This document shows positions 1 to 8,525 of a stretch of DNA of 64,000 bases, piece by piece. Origin of the DNA: Craspedostauros australis (Eukaryota; Bacillariophyta; Bacillariophyceae; Mastogloiales; Achnanthaceae); contig JAMXDE010000012.1 in NCBI GenBank assembly GCA_026770025.1, positions 62,001-126,000 on the forward strand. Direction: 5' to 3'. Position 1 is the first letter of the stretch. Every line of letters starts with the position of its first letter. Below the pieces are notes generated by a model. That model was not told the DNA's origin. It did no database searches and saw only the letters and a list, made by a program, of their open reading frames with translations. The translations under genes and the position numbers were made by a program.

Positions 1-1
1 G

Positions 2-586
2 ACCAAGGCTGCAACCAAGGAGATGCGGCGTATCATCAAATACGTCATCGACACGAAGCACTACGGTCTGAAGATCCATCCCGTCATGACAGACAGCAGC
101 GCATGGAACATGGAGATGTTCTGCGACAGCGAATACGCTGGAGACAAGGACACTCGCATCAGTGTCGGCGGATTCATTCTCTACCTCTGTCAAGTCCCTA
201 TCCTCTGGCGATCCAAGGCGCAGAAGGCAGTGACCCTCAGTTCATCAGAGGCAGAGTACATCGCGCTATCCGAAGCGGCGAAGGAGATCTTCTTTGTGAT
301 GCAACTCCTGGAGAGTGTGGGAGTGCCAGTGAAGACTCCAATCACCGTGAGAGTCGACAACGTTGGAGCGATCTTCATCGCGAAGAATCCCTCAACATCG
401 CAACGCTCCCGCCATATCGACGTACGCCATCACTACGTCCGCAACATGGTGAATGACAAGCTGATCGAAATCATCTTCGTCAAGTCAGAGAACAATCGAA
501 GCGACGGCTTCACGAAGAACATCAAGTCGGAGCTACAGCGCGAGCACGAGAAGTCCTACCTACACACTGGCGACAGCAGCGAATGA
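2..586 (+). CDS. Ty1/copia pol C-terminus: RNase H domain, partial at left edge
   Basis: The frame is open to the left edge and ends at a TGA at 584-586, so this is the end of a polyprotein. It carries the copia RNase H signatures: FCDSEYAGD with the first acidic residue, TLSSSEAEYIALSEAAKEI, RVDNVGAIFIAKN and the terminal SRHIDVRHHYVRN / DGFTKN block. RNase H removes the RNA strand during reverse transcription. The protein is highly similar to the C-terminus encoded on the minus strand at 62701-64000, so both edge elements belong to one family. A purine tract and an LTR follow at once. No break is seen in the visible part. Protease, integrase and reverse transcriptase lie outside the window. 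Confidence 0.93.
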   Translation, partial: TKAATKEMRRIIKYVIDTKHYGLKIHPVMTDSSAWNMEMFCDSEYAGDKDTRISVGGFILYLCQVPILWRSKAQKAVTLSSSEAEYIALSEAAKEIFFVMQLLESVGVPVKTPITVRVDNVGAIFIAKNPSTSQRSRHIDVRHHYVRNMVNDKLIEIIFVKSENNRSDGFTKNIKSELQREHEKSYLHTGDSSE

Positions 587-592
587 CTGACG

Positions 593-605
593 CCTACAGG
601 AAGGG
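593..605 (+). other. Polypurine tract of the left copia element
   Basis: The purine-rich run acaggaaggg lies directly before the LTR start and just after the pol stop codon, the usual place for plus-strand DNA priming. The same aggaaggg motif precedes the LTR of the right-edge element (minus strand, 62681-62690). Confidence 0.75.
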
Positions 606-1171
606 TGTCGGAATGTGTGTACTCGGATGTGTATGCATCAGTCACACTTGCTTGCCGCCATCTAGACTATTCGGTGGCGGAATCACGACACAAAACTATG
701 ACGTCACAAGGATACCATCGCTGTACCATGAGGATACCGCGATACTACGATAGCAGGATACCGCGATACCAGCGGATACCACAGTATCCATCACACGTGA
801 CGTCATATCGAGACCTTAACTACCAGGTCTACAGGAATGAAATATGTTGTGAATATTCCATCAGATTCGATCAATCGTCAGGTTCAACAAAACCTGAGAA
901 CGGAACAACGACGAGACAACGAGAGAGAAACGACAACGTTGACGATCAGGTCAACATCAACGAGCAACATGAGAGAAATGTGCATGGAGGTGCAAGAGGA
1001 TTGCACCAAGCAATGAGAGCAAGGAAGAGATGGATCAAGAGAGCATCTTGATCATCTCATTCTCCATGCTCGCTCATCAACAATCAATAGCAACAACAGT
1101 AACAGTAACAGAAACACTTTGAGAAAGAGTGTTGACTACTACCGATTCTCCGTGCGCGGAGCCTTCCAACA
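606..1171 (+). repeat. 3' LTR of the left copia element (566 bp)
   Basis: The LTR starts TGTCGGAA after the polypurine tract and ends TTCCAACA, an imperfect copia-type terminal inverted repeat (TG...CA). The base after its end (1172) resumes the reading frame of another element on the minus strand, which fixes the boundary. The 5' part holds repeated ggatacc(gcgatac) motifs and two perfect TGACGTCA palindromes at 699-706 and 798-805. The 3' part (about 900-1135) is A/G rich. The matching 5' LTR and the other copy of the target duplication (expected AGCTT, 1172-1176) lie left of the window. Confidence 0.88.
699..805. promoter_or_regulatory. Two TGACGTCA (CRE-like) palindromes in the LTR
   Basis: Perfect 8-bp TGACGTCA motifs occur at 699-706 and 798-805, the second overlapping CACGTG. 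Such motifs are classical bZIP sites. In diatoms TGACGT/ACGTCA are the core of CO2/cAMP-responsive elements. The motifs are seen directly; a role in transcribing this element is inferred. Confidence 0.5.
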
Positions 1172-2318
1172 AGCTTCGCCTTGGCCAGTTGGAAGAATTT
1201 TCTGCTTGTGGTCGAGCACCACATGTGCACGATCCTCTCTGTTGATGATATTTTTGAGGTACTGCTCAATTTGTCCAAATTGAACCTTGCTGCGCACTTT
1301 GTGTGCCATGTACCACAGTATTTCGTTGTTGAACCCCGGTGCGGCGTTGAGCATTGACTCCAATTCTGTCGCATGTTCCGCAAGGTGATCCTCCATAAGC
1401 ATCGTGACGAAAGGGACATATTGGTCGTCCACAAAACGCATTGACCCTGCACAACGGTTGCATACTCCAGTGTGTTGTTTGTCTGTGGTGGCGCGAGGCT
1501 GTTCATCATTGTCAGTGGCATTGTCATTGGCAGCAGTCTCTGTCGCACGAGTGATGTCAGGGATATCAATTGCGATGGTTGGAGCATCATTGGTGTCTGA
1601 AGGGATGTTGTTTGTTCGAGTGATCTTCTTCCTGAGCTTGTGCTTGTTCGTACGTGTTCTGGTTGGTTGGGATCGTTTGGTTGTTTTCTTCTTCTCTTCA
1701 TTGGGCATGAGCGCAAATTGAGCTGAGTGCAGTGGGTCATCACACTCCATCTGCATGTGAGAGGCAGTGAATTCCCATTTAACAAAGACAACAAGAAGCT
1801 CCAACGAGTACAAAAGGGACTTTGCTGTGCGCAGCTGCTGGGAAATCGCGTCATTCTCGTCCTCGGCACCGTTTGTTGCAGGATACTTAGCCTTCAAAAG
1901 TGTGACGAGGCGCGAGATCGTGCGTTTGAGAGTTAGCATCGCCAGCAAGAAGTGACTTTCGAAGGAAGACAGCCCTGTGTTCACTTTGCCACGTCGTGTT
2001 AGTAGCTTCGTCATCTCTTTGAATGCTGGTTCGCCAACCGGGTTGAAAGTGGTAGTCTTGTACATTTGGAATAGCGCGTTAATACTTTTGCCTCCACGAT
2101 CGAAGACTGGAACGTTCTCAAATACGACTCCTTTCCATTCCACTTCGTGGCACAAGCCAGCCTTATACGTGGTCGTAGTGCAGAGAAAAGACACCACACC
2201 AGACAAAGCACACGCAGTCACACGGTATTGAAGAACTTTGGGAGGAATGGTTTCCCCGTCGCTCAGCATGTCGTGGTAACGATGCAATGTGTTATGTTGG
2301 CTTTTAGTGACACTTAAT
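1172..2318 (-). pseudogene. C-terminal part of novel element protein, interrupted by copia insertion
   Basis: This minus-strand frame continues the protein whose N-terminal part lies at 2973-3953. It aligns with the plus-strand copy at 5934-8525 with roughly 60-65% identity by eye. Landmarks are YRVTACALSGVVSFL, FENVPVFDRGG, GLSSFESHF, a CNRC motif and VLDHKQKILPTGQGEA. The alignment stops exactly at GEA (1172), where the copia LTR begins, so the rest of the DDE-like domain should continue left of the 5' LTR, outside the window. Upstream the frame is cut from its N-terminal half by the 644-bp insertion at 2326-2969, and joining the two would still need a 1-nt shift. It is therefore a dead copy. 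Confidence 0.8.
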
Positions 2319-2325
2319 CGATTAC
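2319..2325. repeat. 7-bp target-site duplication, left copy (CGATTAC)
   Basis: CGATTAC occurs here and again at 2970-2976, flanking a 644-bp segment that interrupts homology to the plus-strand sister copy. A 7-bp direct repeat exactly at both junctions is unlikely by chance. Confidence 0.55.
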
Positions 2326-2969
2326 TATGTACACGCACGCGTTGGTCCTCCGGTATTAGCGCAACGCTAAATCTCTAACAATAGCGACACCCGTCGACCA
2401 ATCAGAAATCTCCACATTTCTTACCTTTTCCGTTCCGAACGGAAATTTTGGTCGAAAATCCGTTGTGTCAAATTTGTGTCGCATTTCGCGTCGCAGAATC
2501 GTTTTCCCGTCAAACACAGTTCCAAAATGTCGTGGAAATTGATTTCTTGCCAAGATGAGCCAATCTGCCCAATCAGGACAGTCTTGGATCTTGGGTGTGA
2601 CACGTGCGAATCTTACCAAGACCTTCTCAAGTGAATACGATCAATCGTGTGATCGTACTACTAGCAACATCGTGAGAAGACGTAATTCACAACACGGGGT
2701 ATCGCGGTGTTTTGTTCATTGACCTTTTGCACCTCATCTTCACGCAGTAACACGCACATTTGTCGTGTTGTCTCCGTGTTAATTTCACTTGCAATTTGCA
2801 TGAGACCTGTCATGTCTCTCTCATGCTCACAGTTCTCAAGAAACCATCTTGTGAGCTCGACAGCATTCCTACTACCATACGAATAATACAGTAAACAAAC
2901 ACTCTCCTCACCAACAACAACGACTTGATCACTCTACGTTCTCGGTGCGGTATCCTTCACACCCATCTA
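2326..2969. mobile_element. 644-bp insertion inside the minus-strand novel element
   Basis: Comparison with the sister copy (4995-8525) shows colinear protein homology on both sides of this segment and none within it. Identical 7-bp repeats flank it. The ends read TATGTACACG and CACCCATCTA on the plus strand, with no convincing terminal inverted repeat and no TG...CA. It contains a palindromic stretch near 2440-2460 (ttccgttccgaacggaa) and one open frame on the minus strand (2661-2933). The class of element is unknown; a short non-autonomous element or solo terminal repeat is possible. Confidence 0.5.
2661..2933 (-). CDS. Possible 90-codon ORF remnant in the 644-bp insertion
   Basis: A frame of 90 sense codons ends at TAG (2661-2663) and begins just after an in-frame TAG (2934-2936). 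It has no ATG near its start. The translation looks protein-like, with little simple sequence: it includes GSRNAVELTRWFLENCEHER and ETTRQMCVLLREDEVQKV, rich in charged residues and probably helical. I do not recognise it. It could be an exon fragment captured by the insertion or a chance open frame. Confidence 0.25.
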   Translation of the reverse strand, partial: SDQVVVVGEESVCLLYYSYGSRNAVELTRWFLENCEHERDMTGLMQIASEINTETTRQMCVLLREDEVQKVNEQNTAIPRVVNYVFSRCC

Positions 2970-2972
2970 CGA

Positions 2973-3953
2973 TTACGTTCTAACATCCGGCAATCCATTG
3001 ACGTATCGAGTGAGAATGTCCGTGCATGCTTTTGGAGATGCAGACTCCGCGAGAACAGCTCTCGCACAGAGGTGCATCAGTTTGCTCCCTCCAACACATA
3101 TGCGGTACAGATTTGGTGCAAGCGTCAGTGGTGGCAGTGGTTGCCCACCTCGGACAAATTGCACCACCTCATGCATCTGGCGAGTTGGTGTCGCTTCTTT
3201 TGGGAGCAACACACCCCAAAGCTCAGAAGCAATTGGCGCCCACAGCCATTTGACGTTGCACCAGACTTGCTTGTTGTGTTTTCCACCCAGTGCGAATCCT
3301 GTCTTCGGCATGGAGTCGAACACTTTCGGAGATAGGCCAGACTTAACCAAACCTGCGACGCGGACCAACGCATCACGACGCCATCCTCTCGCCGTTTTCT
3401 GGATGATTCTGTTGCAGCCTGTTCGTTTCTTCCTGCGATCACGGCCATCCACGTAGTCGTCGTCGCTGTCAACATCAACTTGCTCGGAAGCGCCTCCAGC
3501 GACAGCGTTTGCGTGTCGTGCAGTGCTTGCGCGGGTAGTTGGTCTGGCAGGAGACTCAACAGGAGGTGGCACATTCACACTGATGTCTACCACTGTGATA
3601 GCACCGACACCTTGTCCAACCGTACGCAGTGTGACCGTTGGTGTATCAAAGATGACACCAGCCGCACTGGACAGGCGCACGTCAACACGCAGGTTAGCGG
3701 CATCGACATGCGCCAAAGTTGGAACAAGGTTGCTGTCCACCAGAAGCATCGGCTTCACCTCGATCGTGTGAGTGATGTCAGTGGGCTTCCGCAATCCAGT
3801 AGACAGCTTGTCAGGCAACAGCTGCTCACGAGTAGGTGCCAAGTTGCCCTCCGAATCAAAAGGAGAATCGAGAGGGGCAGCACAGGAACGAGGCTTCTTA
3901 CGAGGAGATGGGGTTTCGCCCTTGATTGTTGCTTTGGCGGGGATGGAGGACAT
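2973..3953 (-). pseudogene. N-terminal domain of novel element protein, minus-strand copy
   Basis: From ATG at 3953 this frame gives 326 aa homologous to the plus-strand copy at 4995-5921. Shared blocks are PSPRKKPRSCAAP, TREQLLPDK, LRKPTDITHTIEV, GWRRDALVRVAGLVKSGL, SMPKTGFALGGKHNKQVWC and QMHEVVQFVRGG. A basic, acidic and low-complexity middle (SDDDYVDGRDRRKKRTG) suggests a nuclear, nucleic-acid-binding protein. Where the plus-strand copy has TGA, this copy has AGA (Arg), and homology continues across it without gaps, so the two halves were originally one protein. It ends at a TAA created near the junction of the 644-bp insertion. The longer upstream extension from 4097 is low complexity and probably not coding. 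Confidence 0.75.
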
Positions 3954-3976
3954 GGTGTTGATGGTAGCAAAGGAGG

Positions 3977-4009
<33 letters not shown>
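3977..4009. repeat. (TTGA)n microsatellite in the leader
   Basis: About eight tandem ttga/gatt units lie just upstream of the minus-strand ATG at 3953. Confidence 0.85.
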
Positions 4010-4310
4010 CGATGAATGGCACTGTAGAACGCTGAATGAAAGCGGGTGGAGGAGGTGATGCCGAAGGAGGTGTTGGATGCAGCAGCGAGAACAACAACTG
4101 CCAATGTCACTAGTGCTCTCACTACTCATACTACAACCGCAGCACAACAGGTACAATGGGCATCGCATCGGCGGAGGCACCTTTGGAATGAAGCAAAAAG
4201 TGTGACGGTTTTTGTGTCTGCGTGGCGACGATGCGTGCGTGCGCATGTGACGATGTGTGTGATGTCCACAAGCGGAAAATGTCAATCGATTCCGGAGCAG
4301 CTAACGGTGT
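4010..4310. other. Leader/intergenic sequence, no gene seen
   Basis: The sequence upstream of the minus-strand copy has only short overlapping frames without recognisable content. It probably contains the promoter of that element. Confidence 0.4.
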
Positions 4311-4553
4311 ATATGAGCCTGATCAGTGAGTCGACCAATCGTTTGAAATGGACATTCTAACTTTTCATCTGCGATATCCAAACCAAGCACATCTTCGTAT
4401 TCCTTATAATCTCATTATAAATAATTAACCGATCGATTTTTGATGTATATCCTGTTTTAAATTTTATGGATCGATCTATATGTTCATTCTAGTCGCGTGG
4501 ATCCAACAGCACAAAACCCGTTGTTTTTCGCCGAAGGTTCTATGCTGTTCCCA
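4311..4553 (-). repeat. Dispersed ~220-bp repeat, copy A (minus orientation)
   Basis: The reverse complement runs from catagaaccttcggcgaaaa through gatcgatccataaaattt, gagattataagg and gtgcttggtttggatatcgc to catttcaaacgattggtc and ends ggctcatat. The same order of blocks recurs on the plus strand at 10795-10995 and 12892-13109. Because copies A and 10795-10995 are inverted around the intact element at 4995-8525, they could be its long terminal inverted repeats. No matching target duplication was seen next to them. Confidence 0.7.
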
Positions 4554-4810
4554 TGTATTTATCGTGAGGTGATCAGTCACGGACTTGCTTCCGAAGGTCT
4601 CAGTCGTTTGGTACGCGTTAATTACACGTTAGCATGTGGTGCATGATTCCACATTCTGCTCGTCACAAAACACATGACACAAAACACGTCACACAAAACA
4701 CATCATCTCCATCATTTCGCAAAATCGCGCCACACTTTGGCTCCATTCACAACTTTCCTCGCCGATGCCCTGCACACTCGCCCTTTCGCTCCATGCCCGT
4801 TCTTGTCAGA

Positions 4811-4883
4811 GTAGTAGTGGCAGTAGTAGTGGCAGTAGTAGTGGCAGTAGCAGTAGCAGTAGTTGTTGTTGTTGTTGTTGTTG
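4811..4883. repeat. Compound (GTAGTGGCA)n / (GTT)n microsatellite
   Basis: Tandem gtagtggcagta units followed by gttgttgtt lie in the leader of the plus-strand element, about 110 bp before its ATG. Confidence 0.85.
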
Positions 4884-4994
4884 CTTTCTGGTTTGCCTTT
4901 CATCGGATGCTCTCCTTGCTCACTTCGTCTCAGACCAGTGCACACCATCGCATCCACCTAGCAAACAACACTACTCTCCACCAACAATCCCACC

Positions 4995-5921
4995 ATGTTT
5001 CCCTCTGCTGCTGCCAAGGCCCTCTCCAAGGACGGCAACCCCTCTCCTCGTAAGAAGCCGTGTTCTGCTTACCCTGTATCTGCTCCTCCATTCGACTCCA
5101 AGGGGTTCCTGCTGCCTACTGCAGAGCAACTGTTGCCTGACAAGCCATCCGCTGCGTTGAGGAAGCCAACCACCATCACGCAAGTGATCGATGTGAAGTC
5201 GATGCTCGCAGCGGATGGCGGCCTCGTCCCGAACGGTACGCATGCGCACGCTCGCGAGCTGCACGTGTTCGTACACATCCTTGACAACAACGGAGGCGTC
5301 TTCGACGACTCCAACGTCAAGGTGCGTTCGGAGGGACGAGGTGTCGGCGATGGGACTTCGGTGAGCGTTATCGTGAACGCGCCACCCCATGCTGTGCCTG
5401 ACGTTGCACCACCTGTCACGCCTACCCCACCAGCGAGGCTCCCTCGTCGCTGCAACGCTGTTGTTGCTGGGGGCTACGCAGATGCCTCTGGCGATAGCGA
5501 CAGCACGTACGGCGACAGCGGCAAGGAGCAACGAACACGCGCCAGCAGGAACAGGAGAGGAGGCCAGTTCGGGTACGACCCGGAAGAGGCGGGAAACTGG
5601 AGGCGTGATGCCATCGGTCGTATCATGGTAGCGCTTCGATCTAACCTAGATCCTAAAATCCTCCAGCAAATGCCGACAACAGGATTCGTTCTCACAGGCC
5701 AACACGATCGGACCATCTGGAGCTCTGTGAAACAGATGTGGAGTGTCGTATCATCTGCACTTTGGACTGTCCTGCTTCCAGAAGAGGAGGTGCCAACTTG
5801 TCAGATGGAACAGGTGGTTTCATACGTACGCGGCAATGTGGAGCTTCCTCCGACAATGTTGGCATCTAACCTGTACACCCTATGCTTGCTCGGAGAAACT
5901 ACATCATCCCACACGGTGTGA
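4995..5921 (+). CDS. Novel element protein, N-terminal part up to in-frame TGA
   Basis: From ATG 4995 (tcccaccATG, purine at -3 absent) this encodes 308 aa up to TGA 5919-5921. The start is supported by the parallel with the minus-strand copy, whose protein also opens about 15 residues before PSPRKKP. A Ser/Asp-rich and Arg/Lys-rich middle (GDSDSTYGDSGKEQRTR) precedes a conserved block, NWRRDAIGRIMVALRSNLDP to MEQVVSYVRG. No known domain was recognised. The TGA is in the same frame as the downstream 5934-8525 ORF and corresponds to AGA in the sister copy, so it looks like a recent nonsense change, or less likely a programmed readthrough site. Function is unknown; nuclear DNA binding is a guess from composition. 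Confidence 0.72.
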   Translation: MFPSAAAKALSKDGNPSPRKKPCSAYPVSAPPFDSKGFLLPTAEQLLPDKPSAALRKPTTITQVIDVKSMLAADGGLVPNGTHAHARELHVFVHILDNNGGVFDDSNVKVRSEGRGVGDGTSVSVIVNAPPHAVPDVAPPVTPTPPARLPRRCNAVVAGGYADASGDSDSTYGDSGKEQRTRASRNRRGGQFGYDPEEAGNWRRDAIGRIMVALRSNLDPKILQQMPTTGFVLTGQHDRTIWSSVKQMWSVVSSALWTVLLPEEEVPTCQMEQVVSYVRGNVELPPTMLASNLYTLCLLGETTSSHTV

Positions 5922-5933
5922 GCTGCTTTGGCC

Positions 5934-8525
5934 ATGTCTGCACTACATGCACAATGCACTGCTATCTTGGGCAAGCATGCACATGGACTGTCGGAGGAAC
6001 AGAAGGCGCGCATGCTTTCCAAACGCGACATCATCACGCACAGCCAGGTCTGCACTTTGCGCGGCTACTACGACATCTTGAGCCACGGCGAAGTCATCCC
6101 ATCGCGAGTTCTCCAGTATCGCGTGCGTGCCTGTGATCTCTCTGGTGTGGTGTCCTTCCTCATGACAACTACTACATACAAGGCAGGGTTGAGTCACATG
6201 GTACAGTATGGCGGGGTTGAATTCGAAAATGTCCCAGTGTTCGATCGAGGCGGCACGACCATCCGAGAATTATTCGGCATGTACTCGTCCACTACAAACA
6301 ACCCAGTGGGAAGGCCGGCGTTCACCACCATTACTAACCTCCTCACACGCAAAAGCAAGATCAAGACGGGGCTTTCTTCCTTCGAGAGTTACTTCTGGAT
6401 GGCAACAGAGAAACTCAAACAGGCAATTTCGCGCCTAGTCGAGCTGCTGGAGGCTAAGTATGAAGCGGATGGAGAGGAGAAAAACGATGATACTGTTGAT
6501 GCCAATGACGAACCGGATGACGTCATCTTGTCACATGTGTGCACGGCAAAGTCCCTCTTGCATGCACTTGAGCTGCTTGTCGTCTTCCTCAAATGGGAAT
6601 TCACTGCGTCTCACTTGCAGCATGAGTGTGATGACCCAATGCATTCGGCCACGTTCGCTCTCACCACCAAAAAGGAGAAGAAGGCAACATCCACATCAAC
6701 CAATCAACGCAAACCACGCACCAACAAGCACAAGCGGAAGAAGACCATCACCATCACAAACGATACTCCAACCATCACAAATGACATTCCTGTGACCACC
6801 GCAAGCGAACAACCACGTAAAGTATGCAACCGTTGTGGCGCAGCAATGCGATTTGTGGATGATCGTTTTGTTCCTTTTGTCACCATGCTTAAGGACAACG
6901 AACTCACGGAACACAAAGACGAATTGGAGTCAATGCTTGCGGCGGCGCCGGGATTCGCCAACGAAATTGTTAACTACATGGCTCACAAAGTGCGTGCCAA
7001 AGTGCAATTCAGACAAATCGACTTTTATCAATCCGAACTCAACAACAAGCCTGAAAGAGCCTATGTGGTACTCGACCATAAACAAAAAAATCTACCGACA
7101 GGCCAAGGCGAAGCCCAACAAGAATATTGGGGGAAGAAGGGAATGTCACTGCTTGGGGCAATGGTCATCACATGTCGCAATGACATTTTCACTTATCGGT
7201 TCATCGACATTGTGGTCGATGGAAGACCGACACAAGACACTCTTCAAGTTGGTGGACTGCTTGACATCGTGCAAAAAAAGGTCAAAGACATTCTCCCATC
7301 CGTGACTGAAATCATCCTACAGAGCGATAACGCGTGTTGTTTTGCCAGTCACGAGCACATCGCGCTCATCACGTCCAAACTCAACAAGAACCTTGTGACA
7401 CGAAACGCGGCCAAAATCATCGCGTGGATCTACACGGAGGCCCAAACCGGTAAGAGCATGCTGGACACCCACTTCGCGTACATCACCCGTGTGCTGCGAA
7501 AATACGTGCAAAGTGGACACGACATCAAGACCCCGCTGCAACTCTTCGAGGCACTGGTCGCCGGTAACATCGTGGGTACCACCACGGTACTGGCCAACGC
7601 AGAGACCCTTGAAGGCAACATCACGACGTTACCGGGCGCACCAAAAAGACGATTCCGCGCAAGTGGGCAACAGGTACGTCAGACTCACGAGGTGAAGTAT
7701 GACGATGACCAGGCACGGCTGGTGGCTGCGTCTGGCATCACGGAAGACGTCGTGGTCAAGAGCGCTGAATGGGAAGAGTGGATCATCAACAAGTTGGGTG
7801 TCCTCCCTGCCGATTCGCACACGTCCGACAAGCTGCCGATCACGTCCGAATCGTCCAGGAAGACGGACAAAACGCGAAAACTCGGGCGCACAGCGACAGA
7901 GAGCAAGGCGTTCGCGATCGGCAAAGCCCTCCAAGACGGACAACAACATCTACCATCCGATCACACCACAGCACTACAAGACCAGACCGCGGAAACCGAA
8001 CACCCACCACTCGCAGTGCCAGGCTGGGCGAGCAAAACAACACGGACCAATGCCAAACTACCAGACTACATCGCGGACAAATTGAAGGACATCTGCGCAG
8101 CGTCCGCGAAGGACCCGAAGAACAGACCGTCCGAACACGAAGCACACGAGAAACTGATGAAGGACGAAAAAACCAAAACGGACTGGTACGTACAACTGCA
8201 TGCAAATCCCATGCGTGTCAAAGCCTCATTGTTTGCAGCGTACAACGCCAAACAACGCAAGGACAAGAAGCAGGCCGCTCTGATCAAGGTGGAAACCAAC
8301 ACCAACACCAACACCAACACCAACACCAACCCAACAAGCACAGCAACAGCATCTGCAATCGTGGCGACCCACAATGCACCAGCTGCAACAGAGGAGGAAC
8401 GAAGAGAAGAAGAGTTGCAGAGAGAGGAAGAGGAATTGGAGAATCAGAGGTGGTGTGATGCTCACACAATGAAGGTGAACACAGAAAGTGAGGCTGTGTT
8501 GGATGATGGGACAGACATTTTGTGA
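5934..8525 (+). CDS. Novel element protein, DDE/RNase H-fold integrase-like C-terminal part
   Basis: In frame after the TGA, the first ATG (5934) gives 863 aa. Residues 1-230 share blocks with the minus-strand copy (YRVRACDLSGVVSFL, FENVPVFDRGG, GLSSFESYF, ALELLVVFLKWEF). A basic segment leads to CNRC near residue 300. Residues 375-540 look like an integrase core: VLDHKQK (Asp 381), ILQSDNACC (Asp 465) and TEAQTGKSMLDTHFAYI (Glu 502, Asp 511), spacing about D-84-D-37-E. From memory, metazoan proteins of uncertain family share the order WxxK, QDNAGCY, PQGGKGxCDRKAAxIK and NEGHD; the match TGKSMLDTHFAYITRVLRKYVQSGHDI is similar. The tail is charged, with an NT repeat near residue 790 and an acidic end. 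It probably acts on DNA in the nucleus to mobilise the element. Confidence 0.68.
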   Translation: MSALHAQCTAILGKHAHGLSEEQKARMLSKRDIITHSQVCTLRGYYDILSHGEVIPSRVLQYRVRACDLSGVVSFLMTTTTYKAGLSHMVQYGGVEFENVPVFDRGGTTIRELFGMYSSTTNNPVGRPAFTTITNLLTRKSKIKTGLSSFESYFWMATEKLKQAISRLVELLEAKYEADGEEKNDDTVDANDEPDDVILSHVCTAKSLLHALELLVVFLKWEFTASHLQHECDDPMHSATFALTTKKEKKATSTSTNQRKPRTNKHKRKKTITITNDTPTITNDIPVTTASEQPRKVCNRCGAAMRFVDDRFVPFVTMLKDNELTEHKDELESMLAAAPGFANEIVNYMAHKVRAKVQFRQIDFYQSELNNKPERAYVVLDHKQKNLPTGQGEAQQEYWGKKGMSLLGAMVITCRNDIFTYRFIDIVVDGRPTQDTLQVGGLLDIVQKKVKDILPSVTEIILQSDNACCFASHEHIALITSKLNKNLVTRNAAKIIAWIYTEAQTGKSMLDTHFAYITRVLRKYVQSGHDIKTPLQLFEALVAGNIVGTTTVLANAETLEGNITTLPGAPKRRFRASGQQVRQTHEVKYDDDQARLVAASGITEDVVVKSAEWEEWIINKLGVLPADSHTSDKLPITSESSRKTDKTRKLGRTATESKAFAIGKALQDGQQHLPSDHTTALQDQTAETEHPPLAVPGWASKTTRTNAKLPDYIADKLKDICAASAKDPKNRPSEHEAHEKLMKDEKTKTDWYVQLHANPMRVKASLFAAYNAKQRKDKKQAALIKVETNTNTNTNTNTNPTSTATASAIVATHNAPAATEEERREEELQREEEELENQRWCDAHTMKVNTESEAVLDDGTDIL
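8295..8330 (+). repeat. (AACACC)n hexamer repeat, coding for Asn-Thr
   Basis: About six tandem aacacc units lie within the C-terminal region of the novel element ORF and encode an alternating Asn-Thr stretch. Confidence 0.9.

Noticed and set aside
5919..5921. Use of a variant genetic code with TGA as a sense codon
   Set aside because: Confident genes in the window end at TGA (for example the adenylate kinase at 44019) and read normally.
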